Source of the DNA: Megalobrama amblycephala
Lineage: Eukaryota > Chordata > Actinopteri > Cypriniformes > Xenocyprididae
Assembly (NCBI RefSeq): GCF_018812025.1
Contig: NC_063062.1
Coordinates: 1-64,000 of the forward strand
Length of the DNA stretch: 64,000 nucleotides
Direction: 5' to 3'
Shown: positions 49,601-55,747 of the stretch, piece after piece
Position numbering within the stretch: the stretch's first letter is position 1
How the letters are laid out: the number at the start of each line of letters is the position of its first letter
Program-made: the position numbers and the translations under genes
The notes under the pieces: model-generated
The model's input: the letters and a program-made list of their open reading frames with translations, nothing else
The model's database searches: none
Told to the model about the DNA's origin: nothing

Positions 49601-51784
49601 CGTCTGAGGGAAACTTTAAGGTTCTACATATGAAGCGTCTGACGAACCCTTTAAGGACCTACATATGAAGCGCTTGACAGAACCCTTTAAGGTTCTACAC
49701 ATGAAGCGTCTGACGGAACCCTTTAAGGATCTACATATGAAGCGCTTGACAGAACCCTTTAAGGTTCTATATATGAAGCGTCTGACGAACCCTTTAAGGT
49801 TCTACATATGAAGCGCCCGACAAACCCTTTAAGGTTCTACATATGAAGCGCCCGACGAACCCTTTAAGGTTCTACATATGAAGCGCTTGACAGAACCCTT
49901 TAAGGTTCTATATATGAAGAGCCTGACGAACCCTTTAAGGTTCTACATATGAAGCGCCTGACAGAACCCTTTAAGGTTCGTTTAGATGTCTTTGGTCCAT
50001 GCTGCATTCATATTTCAGTCGAACTGAGTTCATTTTAATCATACCAAACTTGCCAAGTGTGAACACACCCTCAAAGTTAAAAGAGCCCTTTTCCTGGGGT
50101 TAATGACGATGTTAACCAGGGTTAAATGTTGTGTAAAAACACAGTTTCTCTGCAGATGTTACCATAGTGTTGCAGATCTTGTGCTGGTTTGGCGCTCCGG
50201 GGCAGGAGGTGTTCGGCAGTGGGCTGTACGGTCTGACCTGCACTGCCGTTGTGTGATAGCGACTGTTTTGATGGCCGTTTCTACCATGCGTCCTGTAACT
50301 CTGGTGTGGGAAGTTTGATGCCGATCGTCTCTGTTTGTTCTGGGATGTTCGGCTGGAATCTTTCTGTAGAGGTGTTACGTATGAAATCCTGCCGTATCCG
50401 TACGTCCCTGGACTGACGCGGCTACTGTTTGCTTTTCTTCAACAGACAGAAAATACATAGAGAAAGAATTGGTTTCCCAAATGTAATTTCCCAAACGTTA
50501 ACTTAAAATATCAGGGGGACTATTAAATATTTTATTCTGAAGGTGTTCAGCTGATGCTAAAGAGGTGAACTAAATAATGACGTCAAACCTCCATCCATGT
50601 CTGCTGACACTCAGCCGTCTCTGCTGGCCTTGTGTTGACGGCTTTGAGTCCATGTGTCCGCCGGGATTGACCGGAGACTGAAGGCTGTAGAGCGGCAGAC
50701 AGACTCTGATCCGTTCCTGAACACCTCTACCGCAGGATCGTGAACACTCGCCCCATGAACCCCAGGAGCTCCACAAGCTAGACACCGCTACATCAGAACC
50801 AGTCTGCTGTGGATCAGACCGGATCTGAGCGTGTGTGACGACGCATCAGGCACATAAAGAGGAAATAAACAGGAACAGAAATGAGATGCAGTTTGATAAT
50901 GACAGCTAAGAAACCAGTGAACAGAAACAGCAGGATGTCAATCAACAGCTGACAGCCAATCAGAGGGCAGAGGGCGTGACCCTGAAACCATCGGTCATTC
51001 TCAGGGTCAGCGAGAGGTCAGCACATGTGATCACTCTCATATGATGACACTGTGCAAATGCTTCATTCTTCTCTACAGAAATCCATGAGGTGACACTTTT
51101 GAGAATTATGTGGAATATTCATACTGTAAACCAAAACAATGCAAAATATTAGGGACAGAATCATGGTGTCTTGATGTCTAGTTTTCCTGCGAGATGGAGA
51201 CTGACTCACTGCAATGACCTGCATTGTTTGTATTATAAGGGCAAAAACAGTTAAATAGTCATTAAGACAAAAATAAATACCTTCCTCTTGTGTGTTTGAT
51301 GATGACACATGAAGATCGGCCACAGGATCACAGCGACACTACAAACACAAGATTACAAGAGTCATGCTAATGCTGACAGTGTGTGTGCATACACTACCAT
51401 TCAAAAGTTACTATTTTTAATGTTAAGGAAGGATCATGTGACACTAAAGACTGGAGTAATGATGCTGAAAATTCAGCTTTGCATTACAGAAAAAAAATAT
51501 ATTTTAAAGTATATTAAAATAGAAAACTATTATTTTAAATTGTAATAATATTTCACAATATTACTGTTTTTTTTCTGTATTTTTGATCAAATAAATGCAG
51601 GCTTGATGAGCATAAGAGACTCAAAAACATTAAAAATAGTAATGTTTCCAAACTTTTGAATGGTAGTGTATATATGTACTGAAATACTATGAAAACATAT
51701 ACACAATGCAAATGCTTTAAGTCCCACTCAAACAGCTGGTCAGATCTGTCATGTTCCTCACCTGATGTTCAGAGCTGCTCTCAT
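13165..51784 (-). CDS. thsd4: thsd4 (ADAMTS-like 6), complete coding region in 17 exons
   Basis: Exons, 5' to 3': 51784-51762, 51338-51281, 50803-50589, 50436-50163, 44743-44641, 43651-43515, 30116-29912, 22943-22768, 21652-21553, 21435-21241, 21112-20983, 17852-17648, 17359-17186, 17107-16934, 15464-15285, 15200-15053, 13310-13165. They total 2643 bp with all phases matching, giving 880 residues; human THSD4 is about 1018, and most of the difference falls in the low-complexity linker. Domain order: signal peptide (1-27), TSP1 (about 36-65), linker, cysteine-rich module (about 180-270), spacer (271-430), six TSP1 repeats (about 475-830), PLAC domain (833-870). No metalloprotease domain is present, as expected for ADAMTS-like proteins. 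Known: the protein binds fibrillin-1 and promotes microfibril assembly outside the cell. Same orientation as lrrc49 upstream and slc24a5 downstream; introns are packed with tandem repeats. Confidence 0.93.
13390..14036. repeat. AT-rich low-complexity DNA ending in (TA)n
   Basis: thsd4 intron 16. Degenerate TATTTAAATATA repeats, then about 20 TA dinucleotides at 13997-14036. Confidence 0.85.
14037..14950. mobile_element. Fold-back element with long inverted arms
   Basis: Left arm 14037-14330 and right arm 14628-14950 are near-complementary; for example AAGTCTCTTATGCTCATTAA and ATTCATTCTGATATGATGAT-type blocks occur in both. Arms are about 300 bp with a 300-bp centre that holds part of a related element (ACACTACTGTTCATAAGTTT at 14427). 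Related to the MITE at 51391. No transposase. Confidence 0.8.
15053..15200 (-). CDS. thsd4: thsd4 exon 16 (seventh TSP1 repeat)
   Basis: Codes CSKTCEAGYRVREVRCLSDD, HMTTSERCEETLKPHEREEC and NPEPCLPLI plus G. Ends in phase 1 with donor GTCAGTTC, matching exon 17, which begins AT to make Asp. Confidence 0.94.
15285..15464 (-). CDS. thsd4: thsd4 exon 15 (sixth TSP1 repeat)
   Basis: Codes CSAECGTGSQQRAVVCLMRS, DEGFAVMPAYECSSLDRPLS and QQSCFIKACGAKWFHTDWSA. 180 bp, phase 0 on both sides. The acceptor is a (TG)n tract ending TCAG. Donor GTGAGACA. Confidence 0.95.
15500..16855. repeat. AT-rich tandem repeat of about 70-75 bp
   Basis: thsd4 intron 14. Degenerate units containing TTTATGATTCAATTAATTTT, TAGTGTTTATTTTGATTG and TTTATTTTAAAATCATTTA. 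The reverse complement of this unit makes up 61.7-62.9 kb and probably 63.5-64 kb. Confidence 0.8.
16934..17107 (-). CDS. thsd4: thsd4 exon 14 (fifth TSP1 repeat)
   Basis: Codes CSADCGMGVRTRGVLCLSNH, ISSLPLEGCGSERPAEAQPC and NNGPCESRTEWFTGPWSQ. 174 bp, phase 0 on both sides. Acceptor GTGACGGCAG, donor GTACGG. Only 78 bp from exon 13. Confidence 0.95.
17186..17359 (-). CDS. thsd4: thsd4 exon 13 (fourth TSP1 repeat)
   Basis: Codes CSVPCGVGQRSREVHCVSNV, GDIVEDEECNMKLRPSDMEN and CDAGPCTKSWFFSEWSAQ. 174 bp, phase 0 on both sides, so skipping keeps the frame. Its acceptor is (TG)n followed by TTGTCAG. Donor GTGAGTCA. Confidence 0.95.
17648..17852 (-). CDS. thsd4: thsd4 exon 12 (third TSP1 repeat)
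   Basis: Codes WDIGEWSECSKMCGLGLQHR then QVLCRQAYANRTLNVHISRC and the start of the next repeat (EWQIRSEWSP). Contains an NRT glycosylation-type site. Acceptor GTGTTCAG; donor GTGAGTGA. The 3.1-kb intron before it holds the 33-bp minisatellite. Confidence 0.95.
18040..20605. repeat. 33-bp minisatellite with higher-order repeats
   Basis: thsd4 intron 11. About 76 copies of GACAATATTGAAATCTCTTA ATCGAACAAAACC (33 bp), with a CATCAAAATTAAAATCTCGT version and 34-bp CGTAAATCG variants. A block of about five units recurs in identical order at 18652, 19117 and 19482 (365-465 bp apart), showing higher-order duplication. The unit is divisible by three, so there are long repetitive frames on both strands, not genes. 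Confidence 0.95.
20983..21112 (-). CDS. thsd4: thsd4 exon 11 (second TSP1 repeat, second half)
   Basis: Codes GSRYSVFVCVHRVTHAHVPT then GLCDSSTKPSAQEEPCNVQP and CPA. Acceptor GTGTGCAG, donor GTGAGTCT. Ends TT, completed by C of exon 12 to make the Phe of the CPAFWDIGEW junction seen in THSD4. Confidence 0.93.
21241..21435 (-). CDS. thsd4: thsd4 exon 10 (linker and start of second TSP1 repeat)
   Basis: A polar, proline-rich linker (VNVVNGQTDSD..., HPPPIPDNQLPAAPPS) runs into FREYNWKLSGSTDCSASCGK, the start of a TSP1 repeat. Acceptor CTCCACAG, donor GTCAGAAA. 195 bp, phase 1 on both sides. Confidence 0.92.
21553..21652 (-). CDS. thsd4: thsd4 exon 9 (end of spacer)
   Basis: Codes MIYQQPNPGVHYEFIMPSEN then AVDAQRPEENQLDG. 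YQQPNPGVHYE is characteristic of the THSD4 spacer end. Acceptor TCGTCTCAG, donor GTGAGTCC. Confidence 0.95.
21890..22680. repeat. AT-rich low-complexity DNA
   Basis: thsd4 intron 8. ATAATAATA- and TTAATTAATAATT-type sequence without a fixed period. Nothing else seen. Confidence 0.8.
22768..22943 (-). CDS. thsd4: thsd4 exon 8 (spacer)
   Basis: Codes LLSRSGRSIINGNWAIDRPG, MYEGVGTMFTYRRPNEISST and AGESFLAEGPTNEILDVY, nearly the human THSD4 sequence. The intron before it ends in an uninterrupted (TG)n tract and CAG with no normal pyrimidine tract. Donor GTGAGTGA. 176 bp, not a multiple of three. Confidence 0.95.
22971..23700. other. thsd4 intron 7, single-copy part
   Basis: Mostly non-repetitive sequence of balanced composition between the (CA)n at exon 8 and the hexamer satellite. 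A GC-richer island (about 23370-23430) contains GCGCGCAGCCGCAGGCGCAG. No coding frame supported. Confidence 0.5.
24449..24721 (+). mobile_element. Solo LTR, copy 1
   Basis: 273 bp beginning TGTTACG and ending CGTAACA (TG...CA), flanked by 5-bp duplications TTTAT on both sides. Inside: GTGTGTACTTAAGTTCCTCC (a TATA-like promoter region) and GTAATTAAACT (a polyadenylation-like signal near 24660). No internal retrovirus-type coding sequence. Probably a solo LTR of a Ty3/Gypsy-type element; the family was not verified. Confidence 0.75.
27531..27803 (+). mobile_element. Solo LTR, copy 2 (duplicate of copy 1)
   Basis: Appears identical over 273 bp to 24449-24721, with the same TTTAT flanks and the same hexamer context on both sides. 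Explained by tandem duplication of the host satellite rather than by a second insertion or by a full element with two LTRs. Confidence 0.8.
29912..30116 (-). CDS. thsd4: thsd4 exon 7 (start of spacer)
   Basis: Codes SAGCDDLLGSGKVPDKCGVC, GGDNSACKLVSGLFQHSLSK and VGYHKIVEIPPGATKINVTE. CGVCGGDNS.C is the conserved ADAMTS/ADAMTSL signature ahead of the spacer. Starts in phase 0, so it can accept either exon 6 or the candidate alternative first exon at 37385-37459. The donor side abuts the hexamer satellite within about 25 bp. Confidence 0.95.
30760..32140. repeat. Composite satellite: hexamer blocks with TTCTTGGTCTGGATGCAAAT spacers
   Basis: thsd4 intron 6. GTTATCGTTATAG blocks of variable number separated by TTATTCTTGGACTGGACGCA AATATA, period 36-60 bp, about 30 spacers. 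Both strands are open for 350-450 codons purely from repetition. Related to the hexamer satellite on the other side of exon 7. Confidence 0.9.
32141..34320. other. thsd4 intron 6, mainly single-copy
   Basis: No exon supported. Contains (GT)n at 33027-33046. About 33480-34320 resembles dispersed repeat sequence (TCCACAAGGTGGCAACTGTG). Nothing else assignable. Confidence 0.5.
34326..35345. repeat. Interspersed repeat, AGCTGCAAGCAGC family
   Basis: Starts AATATAGCTGCAAGCAGCAT and GGGGTTCAAG and includes two diverged copies of a block with GCGCCACCAAGTGGACAATC / AGTGCCACCAAGTGGCCAAA, ending near GTAGCGCCCCCTATTGACCG. This resembles widespread fish non-autonomous repeats; class uncertain. Confidence 0.6.
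35346..36584. other. thsd4 intron 6, single-copy
   Basis: Unique-looking sequence with no supported exon, RNA gene or array. Confidence 0.5.
36585..36880. mobile_element. MITE with about 75-bp terminal inverted repeats
   Basis: Ends CACAGCAAAATCCCCAGAAT and its complement GTGGGGATTTTGCTGTG; inverted similarity continues through AGAGTACATTTGGTCCCTCT and GTGTTAAAGTAACAGTGAA. Flanked by TA on both sides (36585-36586, 36879-36880), so probably Tc1/mariner-type mobilisation. 292 bp, non-coding. Confidence 0.85.
37385..37459 (-). CDS. thsd4: Candidate alternative first exon of thsd4 (short isoform, own signal peptide)
   Basis: Within the 13.4-kb intron 6, an ATG ATG start opens MMLSAVAPLLLVCLQMRVLG followed by KPWSQ and a donor GTCTGTG. 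It is a textbook signal peptide: hydrophobic core SAVAPLLLVCL, then a polar region. It ends in phase 0, and exon 7 (SAGCDD...) starts in phase 0, so splicing gives an in-frame 635-residue protein lacking the first TSP1 and the cysteine-rich half. Upstream (37460-37640) is a (CT)n/GC-richer stretch that could be promoter. Known: mammalian THSD4/ADAMTSL6 has long and short (alpha/beta) forms, the short one about 658 residues. The assignment is inference from sequence layout. Confidence 0.6.
37460..37650 (-). promoter_or_regulatory. Possible promoter/5' UTR of the short thsd4 transcript
   Basis: Directly upstream of the candidate alternative ATG. On the minus strand it has (CT)n from 37638 to 37602, TCCTCCTCCTCCAGCAGCTC, then a more GC-rich stretch. 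No TATA box. Inferred only from position. Confidence 0.3.
38040..39960. repeat. CAACCACCCAGAACACCCTAGCAAC minisatellite, array 1
   Basis: About 1.9 kb of AGAACACCCTAGCAACACCC TGGCAACCACTC-type units; unit 25-40 bp with a higher-order period of about 270-360 bp (for example ACCGCATAGCAACACCCATC at 38231, 38627, 39017). It is the reverse complement of the GTTGCTAGGGTGTTCTGGGTG sequence at 4.2-4.9 kb. Confidence 0.9.
40482..40637. mobile_element. MITE with unexpanded AATTCTGAC core
   Basis: Inverted ends AGAAGCTCATTTCCACCACA and GTAGCGGAAACAAGCTTTC surround a short palindromic core: CTCACAATTCTGACC and GTCAAAATTGTGAGATAAAA. It has the same ends and core as the 21-bp arrays elsewhere, but no amplification. 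Confidence 0.8.
40820..41050. repeat. Two dispersed fish repeats
   Basis: TTGGCAGATGCTTTTATCCA followed by TTCCTGGGAATCAAACC (40820-40960) is a widespread teleost repeat. CAGCACTTTTCACTATGCAC and TGCAGCTTTACAG (40975-41025) is another. Recognised by general familiarity; ends not defined. Confidence 0.6.
41065..42070. repeat. CAACCACCCAGAACACCC minisatellite, array 2
   Basis: Same family and orientation as 38040-39960, with extra TCCAGAACATACAACACCCT and GAAACAGCCTGGCAACCA variants. A separate array 1.1 kb away in the same intron. Confidence 0.9.
42071..43514. other. thsd4 intron 6, distal part
   Basis: (CA)n at 42273-42295 and otherwise single-copy sequence. No exon supported; the plus-strand frame at 42908-43153 has no recognisable domain. 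Confidence 0.5.
43515..43651 (-). CDS. thsd4: thsd4 exon 6 (cysteine-rich module, second half)
   Basis: Codes SSEQRCELNCRAIGFRFYVR, QADRVIDGTPCGQNQTSVCV and AGKCQ. CELNCRA...FYVR...DGTPC...CV.GKC is diagnostic of ADAMTS/ADAMTSL cysteine-rich domains. NQT is a potential N-glycosylation site. Ends in phase 0 before a 13.4-kb intron. Confidence 0.95.
43880..44170. repeat. AACGTT-rich interspersed repeat
   Basis: Contains GAACGTTCTATTAACGTTAC TGGAGGAACGTTTG and TTTTGAGAACATTATTAAAG. Further copies at 12640-12790 and, interrupted, at 52905-53165 plus 53915-54030. Non-coding. Confidence 0.7.
44641..44743 (-). CDS. thsd4: thsd4 exon 5 (cysteine-rich module)
   Basis: Codes ACPSSSRPIREVQCSSFNTQ then PFMGRFYQWEPFND. 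This is the ADAMTS-family cysteine-rich/linker block (REVQC...F.G..Y.W.PF). Acceptor CACAG, donor GTGAGCAG. The intron upstream carries the 5-kb 36-bp minisatellite. Confidence 0.94.
44897..44945. mobile_element. Partial MITE end next to the 36-bp minisatellite
   Basis: CACTCTTAAAAATAAAGGTT CC matches the left end of the complete MITE at 58197-58427. The right end is missing. Confidence 0.6.
45032..49978. repeat. 36/35-bp minisatellite, about 139 copies
   Basis: thsd4 intron 4. Unit ATATGAAGCGTCTGACGGAA CCCTTTAAGGTTCTAC (36 bp) alternates with a 35-bp form lacking one G (CTGACGAACCC) and CCCGACAAACCC forms. Copies are almost identical, with blocks of 4-7 units repeated in the same order (for example starting 45604, 45818, 46104 and 46923). 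Frames of up to 144 codons (MKRLTEPFKVLH) on both strands are by-products. Largest array in the window. Confidence 0.97.
50163..50436 (-). CDS. thsd4: thsd4 exon 4 (basic linker and start of cysteine-rich module)
   Basis: 274 bp, open throughout in one frame, but it lacks a usable early ATG so it is easily missed. Codes SRVSPGTYGYGRISYVTPLQ and further on TSCPGAPNQHKICNTM. These match the human THSD4 stretches PGKYGYGKAPYILPLQ and AISCIGAYRQYKLCNTN as remembered. Acceptor is TTTTCTGTCTGTTGAAG; donor GTAACATC. Phases fit exon 3 (2) and exon 5 (0). Confidence 0.88.
50589..50803 (-). CDS. thsd4: thsd4 exon 3 (N-terminal TSP1 repeat)
   Basis: Codes SLWSSWGSWGECSRSCGRGV then QERIRVCLPLYS. This has the WxxWxxW tryptophan ladder and CSRSCGRG motif of a thrombospondin type 1 repeat. 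A polar linker follows and ends at HGW plus AG; the donor GTTTGACG is weak. Two tandem CAG acceptors (50803 or 50806) would differ by one glutamine. Confidence 0.85.
51281..51338 (-). CDS. thsd4: thsd4 exon 2 (rest of signal peptide)
   Basis: 58 bp between acceptor TGTTTGTAG and donor GTATTTAT. It codes (S)VAVILWPIFMCHHQTHKRK: a hydrophobic core, then a basic stretch. It ends in phase 0, which matches an acceptor (CACAGCAG) just ahead of exon 3. Intron 1, between exons 1 and 2, is only 423 bp and mostly a MITE. Confidence 0.7.
51391..51669. mobile_element. MITE filling thsd4 intron 1
   Basis: Inverted ends ACACTACCATTCAAAAGT and ACTTTTGAATGGTAGTGT, with TA/AT-rich flanks; 279 bp. Internal AATTTTCAGCATCATT-type sequence is shared with the fold-back element at 14037. 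It makes up two thirds of the 423-bp intron. Confidence 0.85.
51762..51784 (-). CDS. thsd4: thsd4 exon 1 (short start exon)
   Basis: ATG at 51784 opens MRAALNI plus two bases (AG), followed by a strong donor GTGAGG. Joined to exon 2 it gives a hydrophobic leader, MRAALNISVAVILWPIFMC, that reads as a signal peptide. The 23-bp coding part is too short to find by ORF scanning. Support is the exact phase fit with exon 2 and the secreted nature of the protein. A longer 5' end cannot be excluded. Confidence 0.7.
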
Positions 51785-52576
51785 GCTGAAGACTGACTGC
51801 TGCACCTGTACACACACACATACACACACACACACCTGTGCATGTCGTCAGATGTCACTCAAGTTCAAACTCATGTTGTACTCTTTTTAGTCCTCAGTTA
51901 ACCTGTGACCCGACCTGCTGACCTCTGAGCGCCGGACCTGTTCAGTGTGTCAGTGACAGCAACACTGCAGCTGCTGCATTCAAGTGCATGAGAGAATGTC
52001 GTGCAGGAGTGAATAATAAGACATAAATGAAGGTTTGTGTGATATTACAGTAGTGAGATATTAAATTAGTTAGTTATATATTTTATATGAAGGCTGTTAG
52101 TTAGTAACATCAAACAACAAAAAAAAACCTCTTGTGGAAATGCTTCAATGGTGTGTTAATAATTTCTGAAGTAACATGAAAATATCACATGAAACATTAA
52201 TATATTATTATGAGGAACACTAAAACGCCTATTAACTCCCCTTGTTAGCACAGTACAATGACCTGATATTCTGTTGCTGCATGACAGTGTTGTAAAAGTA
52301 CAGTAATAGTGAGGTACCCGTTGAGCTCCAGCTGTTCTAATGGTGAAAGTGTTGATGTATGACGCGTCCTGACGCGCGTAATCCAGCGCGCTCAATAATC
52401 CAGCAGCTCACGCGTCCCTCATTAGCAATAATCTCCATCATTAATCACTGTCAATTGTGTTCAAATACGTTGTTTCCAGTCCTGTAAAAGTTTGTCCGTC
52501 ACACAGACATCCGTGAAGACATGAAGCGCTCAGAGTCCGTGGAGAGAAATGGAACTAGTGCGCGCTGCGCGCCACC

Positions 52577-52600
<24 letters not shown>
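51785..52600. other. thsd4 5' flank
   Basis: Contains (CA)n at 51810-51833 and a run of (GA)n followed by (G)n at 52578-52632. The promoter should lie here; no TATA box or other recognisable element was identified. Confidence 0.4.
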
Positions 52601-52623
<23 letters not shown>

Positions 52624-52632
52624 AGGGGGGGA
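52578..52632. repeat. (GA)n followed by poly-G
   Basis: About 16 GA dinucleotides then a 17-base region almost all G. A strong purine-only tract about 0.8 kb upstream of the thsd4 start. Confidence 0.9.
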
Positions 52633-53395
52633 GCAAAGTATCTGCTACAGTTTATCGACAGATTTTAAAGTCTGTATTGTAACGTTAAATGTCTCTAAAT
52701 GTTTATTGTATTCCGATAAAAGTGCTGCAATTCTGATACTATTATTTTAAAATATTGGTAACGCACATACAAATTAAGATGATTTACAGTATGCATTTTA
52801 AACATTTAAAATAGGTTAAACTACTCTTTTCACTGACATTTGTTGAAAAAGTGTAAAAGCGTCACCAATAGATTTCCCCGCTTTACCCATGATGCAACCT
52901 CAGTTAACAAACATTATAAGAAAGCTAACGTTCATTTTAAGTTATTAAAACATTATTTCATGTTCTACGTTCAAAACGCCCAGTTTCTTTAAATGTTGCA
53001 AGTTTTTTCTTGATTATGTGAACGTTAAGTGAACATTCCATTTCGTAAACATTATGGGAATTTTACTTTTGAATGTTCTCTGAACGCTGAAACAAATACA
53101 TTAAAAAAAGTTAGACGAACGTCCAACTAAAACTTTATTATTTAATAAAAATAAATAACGTTTTATGAACGATATATAGATTACTTGATTACACTTTATT
53201 TTGTTGAAGTTGTTACATTGTACTTAGTCAAACAAGTACTGAGTAATATAATTAACTACATGTAATTACGCATAGTTTACTGTTAGTACTATAGTAAGTA
53301 CATGTAGTAACGAGTAACGAGTAACGAGATTCCAGCCACAATTTGTCCGTCCACACCAGATGCGACGCGACTATGAGACGCAATAAAAGTCTATC

Positions 53396-53827
53396 AAAGG
53401 CCAAAAGGTAAAAAAAAAAAACACTTGAATTTTAACACGTCAACAACATGTAAAATACTTGTGTTTCACGCGCAAACAACAATACATTGTTATGGAAGGC
53501 CAAAAGGGCCAAAAACACACAAATTTTAATACGCCAATAACACGTTAAATATGTGTATTTCATGCGTATTTAACGCATATTTCACATGTATTTAATGCGT
53601 ATTTCATGCATGAAATACATGATAAATGCACGTATTTAACACGTTGATTTTTCACGTGTATTTAACGCGTGAAATACACGTTAAATACGTGTGAAATACA
53701 CATATTTAATGCGTTGTTGACGTGTTAAAATGCACGTGTTTTTGGCCCTTTTGGCCTTCCATATATATTTTGCATGTTGTTGATGTGTTAAAATTCACGT
53801 GTTTTTGAACCTTTTGGCCTTCCATAG
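53396..53827. mobile_element. Nested palindromic element
   Basis: Outer arms 53396-53458 and 53764-53827 (AAAGGCCAAAAGGT... and ACCTTTTGGCCTTCCATAG); inner arms start at 53491 (TATGGAAGGCCAAAAGGGCC) and end at 53763 with its complement. The centre is full of self-complementary ACACGTTAAATACGTGT-type words. No coding potential. Confidence 0.85.
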
Positions 53828-54030
53828 AAGTCAATCAAAAATCACAGCCAATCAGAAGAGCGGGCTGGAAAAGATGCCTTTTATCACGTCGCGTCAGGTT
53901 AGGACACGGTGTTACACAATTTTTTTGTGCTAACATTTTGAGAACATTATTAAATAACTTTGAACAAAAAAACGTTTGTTCATAACTTTGAGAGAACCTT
54001 TCCAGAACGTTCTGAGAACATTCCCTGGTG

Positions 54031-55740
54031 TTTGTGATGTGAATAAACTGACCAGTGAGCTCTACATGTCTCCATCATCAAAACAGGGTTTGAACACTTT
54101 GAGGAGACGATCATCTGATCTGATCCATGTGTGAGGATGTGGTGTGATTTCATACTTTGCCTGTTGTTGGTCTCAAACATGCGTCTCTTTTGCCCTCAAA
54201 ACAAAAAAACTGCTCTCTTCAGTTGTAACTTAATCTGCTCAAATATTAAGTATTTTCCCCTGCAGAGTTTAAAAGGTTTAAGGATATTTGAGAAGGATTC
54301 CAGCCTGACAGCAGGTTTAATTAAACAGGATCAGAAAATCTCCATCACACGAGTCTCCATTCACACCCGCTGAGGAGAAATAACCACCCTGAACAGTTTT
54401 CTTCATGTTTTTACCTGCTAATCGTCGACATCACTGTTTCCTGTGAACCAATCAGATGTCAGGATTAGGTTTGGGGCTGAGCTGAAACAACACTGTCATC
54501 AGTCTGTCATTTGACTTTGATTTGAGCTGTAGTTAAAGTTTGAGGACAAAAGATGTTGATTCAGGAGCACATTTGCACAGATTTCCTGGAGGTTCTTCAG
54601 TTCAAGCACCAGGCCAGATGAGTTCAGGGCCCAGAGAAATACACTGCAAAATATGATGTTCTTCCTCAGCGTTTCTGTCGTTTTCCAGCACAAGTATCCA
54701 AACATTCTTAAATCAAGATGCATTTACTGGAGAAGCAGAATGACTGAAGATATTAAGTTTTGTTTACTGGAAAAAATGCTCAAGATGAAGTTTGTGTTTA
54801 AAACAAGAACAAATATCTGCTAATAGAGTCAAAAAATGAGAAAACAAGATTATTTTTCCGACTCCATTAGCAGATATTTGTTAAATAATAATAACTGTCA
54901 CTATTAATAAGCTTTCATTGCAAATACAACATTTTTTTCTTTGTCTGATTAAATAAAGCTGAACAACAAATTCATGAAGGTGTAAATTCAGGTCATTTTC
55001 TTTTTAATAACTAGTCAAGTACAAAACATACATCAGTGCTCATGAAGGACCAAGTGGTTTGATTTTGACATTCAATATGGAGAAGCGACAGGCATTAAAG
55101 AGAAAGATCTGAAACACACTCTACACAAACACAAACGCTTGTGTTTGGAAAGGAGTCGATTCTTCTCAGTTTTTGAAGAGAATCTCGAGCTGTTGACATG
55201 ATTATAGAATGTGTTTTAACGGCACAGACATCTGAAGGAAACTCTACTGCACTGGAGACTGAGGTTTGTCACGTAACACACCTGGAATGTACCTGTGTTG
55301 AGTCTGTTTCCGACAGACCGGCTTCAATCAGGAGCACCATTACTGACGTCAGAGGAAGTTACTGGCCCACAGGAGGAAGTTCACTCAAATAAACACAGTG
55401 ATGATGAGACGTGACGTACATTCAGGCTGTTAACTGTACCCTTACCGTGCTTTTATTTATTGCCTCCTCATAAATTATCATTCGAAAGCTTAAACATTCA
55501 AAAATTCATCCTGTGAAACCGTTTTGAAAATACTTTACTACTTTAAAACCTTTCAGTAGGCTCCTCCCCCTAGTGGGCAGAGTCATGTTTGCACTATTTT
55601 ATAATCAAATCCATTAATAAACTTGATAAAACAAACATTTGTTAGAAAGGTCTGAGATTCAAAGTTCCATATTTGGCATCTGTTTTGTAATAGAAGTGAT
55701 ATATTAATTTATGACGCGTAAAAAACTCAATGTGTGTCGC
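54031..55740. other. Intergenic between thsd4 and lrrc49
   Basis: Single-copy-looking DNA. No supported gene on either strand; frames up to 80 codons show no domain or codon bias that can be judged. Confidence 0.5.
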
Positions 55741-55747
55741 CTGGTTA

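Noticed and set aside
45032..49978. CRISPR-like array (36-bp repeats)
   Set aside because: Repeats are contiguous without unique spacers and lie in a vertebrate intron.
50103..50318. 71-codon plus-strand frame
   Set aside because: Antisense shadow of thsd4 exon 4.
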